In this document: positions 59,097-64,000 of the stretch, piece after piece
Layout of the letters: each line of letters begins with the position of its first letter
Position numbering within the stretch: position 1 is the stretch's first letter
Assembly (NCBI GenBank): GCA_017436905.1
Contig: JAFSCF010000007.1
Coordinates: forward strand, 1-64,000
From: Clostridia bacterium
GTDB taxonomy: Bacteria; Bacillota; Clostridia; UMGS1810
Direction of reading: 5' to 3'
DNA length: 64,000 bases
Made by a program: the position numbers and the translations under genes
Notes under the pieces: model-generated
Told to the model about the DNA's origin: nothing
Databases searched by the model: none
What the model saw: only the letters and a program-made list of their open reading frames with translations

Positions 59097-61356
59097 ATAT
59101 TTTAGAACTTTTTCTGTAGGCGCCGGGTGTGGTGTTGGTAATCTTTTTAAAGATTTTAATCAGTACCGTTGCGTTTGCATAGCCGACTGTAGTTGCGATT
59201 TCGTTAATCGGCAAATCGGTGGTACGCAACAACTCCTGCGCTTTTTTGATGCGCAAATCCGAGATGTAGTCTATAAAGTTTGCACCAATAAAATCTTTGA
59301 AAAAGTGCGACATATAGGTGTAGTTCATAGAGAATTCGTCAGCTACAAGGCTAAGCGACATATTCGGATTGTTGTAGTGAAGTTTTACATAATCTGTAAT
59401 AGCGATTTTAAGTTTTTCCTTTTTGGCAATATGGTTTTCGGTAATCTGGTCACAGATTTTTTCAAATATACCGTGGATTGTTTCAACCAGTTCAGCAATA
59501 CTTTTGCACTCCATCAACTTTTCAAAAGGTGCATCGTCTTTGTCGAAAACAGCCGTTATGTTAATTGCTTTGTTGGATATTATCTTTAGCGCAGTAGCGG
59601 TAAGGTCAAAGAACAGACACCTGCTCATATCAAGAGAAAGCGACGCATTTGCGCTGACTATCTGGTCTATAAGTTCACGTACGGCATCGATGTTGCCGCT
59701 GATAACGGCGCTATGGAGTTTGTCTTCAACTTCCAACGGATACGAATATCTGTAATCGGCATTTTTAATATTTGTATAAGGAAGAATGTTTTTCGAGCCT
59801 GTAAGTGCACAATATTCGGCAGCCTCTTTTGCCTGAGAATATGATGTTGAAATCTGTTCTGCGCCGGTTAAGATTGTGCCAACGCCGATATTAATAACCG
59901 TATCAAAATTTTCTACAAAGAATGTGCGTATAAAACTGAGTTGCGAAAGAATTGTATTTTCAATTTCGCTGTTGTTTTCGGTCAGGTTGATAATGCTCAC
60001 CAATGAATGAAGTTCTGAATCATCGGCAAACACCTCGCCAACAGGAGCAAACACCTCTGAAACGATATTCGATATAGCATATTTGATAATCGGCACATCT
60101 TCCTGCGGAATTTCGTCAAGACTGAAATAAATTACACAGAAATGTGCGTGCAGGAATGAAATCTCAACCTTTTTGCATGCCTCGGCAATCTGGTCTGCCG
60201 ACATAAAATTACCACGGAGTATGTCTGATATCAGCATTTTGCGCAATGTGGTTTCGCTTTCTTCAAGTATCGGTTCCATGCGTGCCTTTTCGCTTAAAAT
60301 ATTGCGTATTGCTGATTGAATATGCTCAAACTCATCGCCGGACTCTTTTTTGTGGTCGGCGCTTTCAAGCATATTTGAAATCTCACGTACGGGCTGAGTG
60401 TTCCTTTTTGCAATCCAGTATATACCGAGCGAACCGCCGAACAGAACAATTAAAAGATAGAGAATAATGGCAGTTCGTATGGGGGTTACGCCCGACTGAA
60501 CCGAACGGTCGCTTTCGATAAACACATACTTAAGATTTTCCGTAATGGAATCTCTTACACAGTATGTAACGCTTTCGCCGTTCAGTTTGCTGTGTCCGTG
60601 TCCCTCGCGTACATTAGCGTATTCGGTAGAAACAAATTTTTCATCGCCCGCCTCAAGCAAAATCGAACTGTTTTCGTCGAGTATGAAAAATGCGCTCCCG
60701 CCATTTTCAAATTTATCGGCAAATCCGGAAATCATTTCCTCAACATTAAGCAGAACAACAACATTTCCGTCAAACGTTTCCATAAGCGGATACGACTGTG
60801 TAACAAATATATAAGGCTTATAAACAACTCTGTTAAGGAGTTTGATATCCATTGCCGGAAACACAGTGCAAAAAGAGGGAGTGTTTAAAATCTGAACGAA
60901 AATTTCCTTTTCTTTTCCCTGAATACCGAGGATATTGTCGCAGTACTGGTCAATAGTGAATAACGAGCGATTGTTGTTTATTAAAACATTATTCTTCTTA
61001 TTATATATAAAAATATCGCCTATGTATGAGCGAGTTACAGCGTCTTTGGGGAAAAAGTCAAAAGTTTGCAGTTCAAAACCGGTGTAGGTATTTGCCGGAG
61101 CCTCAGAATATGCCAGTAATCCGTCTGACGTGGCAACCTGTATGGATAACTGTTTAATTTCGGACAAACTTGCATCCATGCTTCGCTGAATGTGCGCAAG
61201 TGATTGGTAGTTTCTTTCCTTAATCTGGTTAAGAGTAGCGTGCAGCGAAAGTTCCGAAACTACTGAACCGAAAATGGTTGGAACAAGCAAAACGATAAAC
61301 AAGACTGAAATATATTTAAAAAGATAACTTTTTTTGTTAAAATACTTTTTCAGCAT
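59095..61356 (-). CDS. Membrane sensor with AraC-type DNA-binding domain
   Basis: A 753-residue protein with a membrane helix (about 12-33), a large extracellular sensor of Cache type (about 35-290), a second membrane helix (ILYLLIVLFGGSLGIYWIAK, about 293-312), a linker and coiled segment, a middle domain and a C-terminal AraC DNA-binding domain with two HTHs (MSLSLVADEFSMNYTYMSHF and DLPINEIATTVGYANATVLI). Such one-piece sensor-regulators in Clostridia and Paenibacillus control neighbouring LplABC-type sugar importers in response to outside oligosaccharides. It is divergent from such an importer, fitting that role. ATG 61356 follows GGAGGG. Confidence 0.9.
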   Translation of the reverse strand: MLKKYFNKKSYLFKYISVLFIVLLVPTIFGSVVSELSLHATLNQIKERNYQSLAHIQRSMDASLSEIKQLSIQVATSDGLLAYSEAPANTYTGFELQTFDFFPKDAVTRSYIGDIFIYNKKNNVLINNNRSLFTIDQYCDNILGIQGKEKEIFVQILNTPSFCTVFPAMDIKLLNRVVYKPYIFVTQSYPLMETFDGNVVVLLNVEEMISGFADKFENGGSAFFILDENSSILLEAGDEKFVSTEYANVREGHGHSKLNGESVTYCVRDSITENLKYVFIESDRSVQSGVTPIRTAIILYLLIVLFGGSLGIYWIAKRNTQPVREISNMLESADHKKESGDEFEHIQSAIRNILSEKARMEPILEESETTLRKMLISDILRGNFMSADQIAEACKKVEISFLHAHFCVIYFSLDEIPQEDVPIIKYAISNIVSEVFAPVGEVFADDSELHSLVSIINLTENNSEIENTILSQLSFIRTFFVENFDTVINIGVGTILTGAEQISTSYSQAKEAAEYCALTGSKNILPYTNIKNADYRYSYPLEVEDKLHSAVISGNIDAVRELIDQIVSANASLSLDMSRCLFFDLTATALKIISNKAINITAVFDKDDAPFEKLMECKSIAELVETIHGIFEKICDQITENHIAKKEKLKIAITDYVKLHYNNPNMSLSLVADEFSMNYTYMSHFFKDFIGANFIDYISDLRIKKAQELLRTTDLPINEIATTVGYANATVLIKIFKKITNTTPGAYRKSSKI

Positions 61357-61599
61357 AGTACCCTCCAAAACCAATAAATTACAAATTTAAGCATCTGCCA
61401 ATTGCTTAAAAGGAGATTTTATAGGCTCATTATAACTGAAAAATCATTTACTGTCAATGTGAAGCAATTCACTTTTTAGTATGAAAATATTCCCCACTTC
61501 TGCTAAAAAGATGCAAAAAACACAACCGATAGGGGTAGTGTAACGGGGTAACACACCATTTTGTGTATAAAACAGGCGATTAAAATCAAAAGTGGACGA

Positions 61600-61628
61600 T
61601 TGATACAGTGTGAAAAATGGAGTACAAT
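61600..61628 (+). promoter_or_regulatory. Promoter of the lplB-lplC-SBP operon
   Basis: TTGATA (61600-61605), 17-base spacer, TACAAT (61623-61628). The 330-base divergent gap also holds the unseen regulator sites; no clear AraC half-site pair was picked out by eye. Confidence 0.65.
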
Positions 61629-61686
61629 TTAAATATAGTTAATCTGCAATAATGTGCGAATTTTTTGTTGGGAGGTTTTAAACGAA

Positions 61687-62649
61687 ATGATTGCAGCAAA
61701 GCAAAAGGGCGCATCGAAAGAACTCGCCAAAATCAACGAAGGCAAAAAAGAAACGTTCATCGGTGAAATCAGGAAAAATAAACTGACTTATGCCATGGCT
61801 ATCCCCGGTATACTGTTCTTCCTTATTTTTCATTACGCACCAATGTTCGGTGTAATAATTGCCTTCCAGGACTACTCTGTAGCGAGAGGTTTTTTTGCAA
61901 GCGAATGGGTAGGCTTAAAACACATCATCGACTTTTGCAAGAGTGTGTACTTTACAAGAACTGTAGGGAACACGGTTGTTATCAGTGTAATGAACCTTGT
62001 AATAGGTTTCCCTGCACCTATAATCCTTGCACTTCTGTTAAACGAAATAAAGTCAAGCGGATATAAACGCGTAGTACAGACGGTTACATATATTCCCCAC
62101 TTTATTTCAACAGTTATTATCTGTGGTATGATATCAAAATTCTGTATGAAAGACGGAATGTTTAATATCATTCTCGGTTGGTTTGGCTTTGAGGCAAGAA
62201 ACCTTCTGCAAGAGCCCTCAGCATTCAAGTGGATTTACGTATTGTCCGACCTGTGGCAGCAGGTTGGATGGAACTCCATCATTTACTTGGCGGCGCTCAC
62301 AAACGTAGACCCCACTTTGTATGAGGCGGCTTCAATCGACGGTGCGGGAAAGTTAAGACAGGTATTTGCAATAACAATTCCTTCAATTATCCCTACCGTT
62401 GTAACATTGTTCATTATGAGAATGGGTTCAATGCTCAGTGTAGGTTCGGATAAAATTCTTCTTTTATATAACCCGACCATATACGAAACATCAGACGTTA
62501 TCAATACATACGTTTACAGAAAAGGTCTGCTTGAGATGAACTACTCATACTCAACCGCAATCGGACTTTTCAACTCGCTGGTAAATCTGTGCTTCCTGAA
62601 CGTATCTAACGCAATCAGCAGAAAAGTCACAGAAACAAGTTTGTGGTAA
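61687..62649 (+). CDS. Sugar ABC transporter permease, LplB/YteP type
   Basis: A 320-residue inner-membrane permease with six helices. The EAA loop that docks to the ATPase is LYEAASIDGAGKLRQVFAIT (about 217-236). The N-terminus (LTYAMAIPGILFFLIFHYAP, then MFGVIIAFQDYSVARGFF) is the LplB/YteP pattern, a family that imports oligosaccharides such as pectin or mannan fragments. ATG 61687 is 10-12 bases after GGGAGG; the GTG at 61654 lies before that ribosome site. It is first in an operon with a second permease and a binding lipoprotein; no ATPase gene is beside it. Confidence 0.94.
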   Translation: MIAAKQKGASKELAKINEGKKETFIGEIRKNKLTYAMAIPGILFFLIFHYAPMFGVIIAFQDYSVARGFFASEWVGLKHIIDFCKSVYFTRTVGNTVVISVMNLVIGFPAPIILALLLNEIKSSGYKRVVQTVTYIPHFISTVIICGMISKFCMKDGMFNIILGWFGFEARNLLQEPSAFKWIYVLSDLWQQVGWNSIIYLAALTNVDPTLYEAASIDGAGKLRQVFAITIPSIIPTVVTLFIMRMGSMLSVGSDKILLLYNPTIYETSDVINTYVYRKGLLEMNYSYSTAIGLFNSLVNLCFLNVSNAISRKVTETSLW

Positions 62650-62663
62650 GGAGGTGAGTCGGA

Positions 62664-63542
62664 ATGAAAATTAAAATCAGCAAAGCAGAAAGAGCGTTCG
62701 ACGTATTTAACGTACTGTTTATGTTCTGTATGATAACCATATGTTTGTATCCTTTTATATACGTTCTGTTCGGCTCACTCAGTAATGCAAGCGAACTTAT
62801 GAGGGTAAGAGGTCTTCTGTGGCGTCCGGCAGGCTTTTCGCTGGACGGATATAAAGAGGTTTTGAAAAATAAAGATATTTACACAGGTCTTGGAAACTCA
62901 TTGTATTTTATATTAGTGGGTACAACACTTTCAATCGTGGTAGGCTGTCTGTTGGCATTTGTGCTTTCAAGACCATACCTGAGATATAAGAGTGTAATAA
63001 TGAAGTTTATGCTCGTTACAATGTTCTTCCACGGCGGACTTATCCCGACATTCTTAGTCGTTAAAGGCATTGGATTGTATGACAGCAGATGGTCAATCAT
63101 TCTTCTTACAATGCTCAGTACATATAACGTAATCGTATTAAAGAGTGCGTTTGACGGCGTACCGGCAAGTATAGAAGAATCTGCACGTATAGACGGTGCC
63201 GGCAGTATGACAGTACTGTGGAAACTGATAGTTCCGCTTTCAAAAGCGGCAATAGCGGTACAGATTCTGTTCTACGCAGTTGCAACATGGAACTCATGGT
63301 TTAACGCAATGATTTACTTAAAAGACCGTGCAAAGTTTCCTATTCAGTTAATACTGCGCGAAATTCTTGTTGATAACCAGAGTTCAGGCGCAAGCGGAGC
63401 AGCAATAGAAGATAAAGTAGGTTTTTCCGACGTTATCAAGTATACAACTGTTATAGTAACAATCACACCAATCCTTTGTGTATACCCGTTTTTGCAGAAA
63501 CACTTTGTCAAAGGTGTAATGATTGGTGCAGTTAAAGGATAA
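62664..63542 (+). CDS. Sugar ABC transporter permease, LplC/YtcP type
   Basis: A 292-residue permease, partner of the one upstream, with six helices and the EAA loop PASIEESARIDGAGSMTVLW (about 166-185). YtcP-type landmarks: LYPFIYVLFGSLSNASELM near the N-terminus and ATWNSWFNAMIYLKDRAKFP. AAGGAGGTGAG precedes the ATG; the gap to the first permease is 14 bases, so the two are coupled and form the heterodimeric channel. Confidence 0.95.
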   Translation: MKIKISKAERAFDVFNVLFMFCMITICLYPFIYVLFGSLSNASELMRVRGLLWRPAGFSLDGYKEVLKNKDIYTGLGNSLYFILVGTTLSIVVGCLLAFVLSRPYLRYKSVIMKFMLVTMFFHGGLIPTFLVVKGIGLYDSRWSIILLTMLSTYNVIVLKSAFDGVPASIEESARIDGAGSMTVLWKLIVPLSKAAIAVQILFYAVATWNSWFNAMIYLKDRAKFPIQLILREILVDNQSSGASGAAIEDKVGFSDVIKYTTVIVTITPILCVYPFLQKHFVKGVMIGAVKG

Positions 63543-63579
63543 TAAAATAAACAAACTATAAAAGGAAAGAGGTAAAAAA

Positions 63580-64000
63580 ATGAAAAACGTAAAGAAAATT
63601 CTCAGTATTTCGCTCGTAGCAGTAATGGCAGTTTCGATGTTTACCGGCTGTGGAGATGACACTGCTACCTCAGGTGAGAGAAAACTCACATATTGGCTCG
63701 GAAACAGCGTTTCTTCAGCGGTTTCTGACTATAATGATGCAGTAGCATTACAGAAAATGCAGGAAAGCATCGGTATTGAGGTTGAATTTATACATCCCTC
63801 ATCAGCGCTTTGGGAAGAGCAGTTCAATATCATGCTTGCATCGGGCGATTTAACAGATATTATCCAGTACAACTGGGGTACAAAGTACAACGGCGGTTAT
63901 GATGGTGCGCTTAATGATGGCTTGATTGTTGACTTGTCTGATAAACTCGACAAAATGCCGAACTTCAAAAAAATCCTTGAAGAAAATCCTGATTACGATA
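63580..64000 (+). CDS. Sugar ABC transporter substrate-binding lipoprotein, partial
   Basis: The first 140 codons of an extracellular binding protein; it runs off the right edge. The signal has a lipobox with SMFTGCGDD (lipid-modified Cys about residue 25), then the family 1/LplA-like start of the mature part: RKLTYWLGNSVSSAVSDYND, and later LWEEQFNIMLASGDLTDIIQ. AAAGGAAAGAGG precedes the ATG. It is third in the operon after the two permeases and would deliver the oligosaccharide to them. Confidence 0.93.
   Translation, partial: MKNVKKILSISLVAVMAVSMFTGCGDDTATSGERKLTYWLGNSVSSAVSDYNDAVALQKMQESIGIEVEFIHPSSALWEEQFNIMLASGDLTDIIQYNWGTKYNGGYDGALNDGLIVDLSDKLDKMPNFKKILEENPDYD

Overview
The window looks like the chromosome of a low-GC, anaerobic, Gram-positive Clostridia-type bacterium (Firmicutes). 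Evidence: the gene order dnaA-oriC-dnaN-yaaA-recF-remB-gyrB-gyrA, a ParABS locus with palindromic parS sites, AbrB- and BofA-type regulators, [FeFe]-hydrogenase maturases HydE/HydF, a THF riboswitch upstream of an ECF folate transporter gene, and strong TTGACA-N17-TATAAT promoters with AGGAGG ribosome sites. It contains the replication origin.

Layout. 1-7.5 kb is the right part of an AT-rich integrative element (element A): two tyrosine recombinases, an excisionase, Xre-type regulators, several unknown genes and a candidate multi-branched RNA. 7.49-14.0 kb is a second, complete element of about 6.5 kb (element B). It is bounded by 25-bp direct repeats that encode the C-terminus of an unidentified protein (ending GLLKRYFG), so A and B appear stacked in tandem at the 3' end of one gene whose body lies left of the window. 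B carries five small genes (three unknown, two of them sharing a repeated domain; one membrane-associated; one sortase-like) and its own integrase.

14-23.5 kb is ordinary chromosome: ferritin, a glycosyltransferase, hydE-hydF, folT under a THF riboswitch, uxaC, a DUF421/DUF4363 pair, mnmA and a six-tRNA cluster. 23.8-33.2 kb is the origin block. 33.2-39.7 kb has a candidate type I toxin-antitoxin locus, an unassigned structured RNA, purC, eno, an AEC transporter and parA-parB. 39.7-44.7 kb has serS, bofA, tmRNA, a pseudouridine synthase and citrate synthase. 44.8-48.7 kb is the rpmG-secE-nusG-rplK-rplA and rplJ-rplL block. 48.7-58.5 kb has a small divergent regulator unit, two more candidate small RNAs, an EF-G paralogue, a PfkB kinase, tex, an MsmX/UgpC-type ATPase, rpsU and yqeY. 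The window ends with a tandem AbrB protein, a membrane AraC-type sensor-regulator and an LplABC-type sugar ABC transporter cut off by the edge; the ATPase at 56.4 kb is a plausible energiser for it.

Most interesting: (1) three stand-alone candidate RNAs (33.6, 49.7 and 52.6 kb), each with a strong promoter, a long stem starting at or next to the predicted +1, and an intrinsic terminator; the first and third begin with the same 8 bases and look related. (2) The tandem elements, each restoring the target gene's C-terminus and bringing its own terminator, with repeated putative integrase arm sites and new protein families. (3) A convergent small-hydrophobic-peptide/antisense-RNA locus at 33.3-33.56 kb. 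All functional statements rest on reading the sequence and on family knowledge; no database search or folding program was run.
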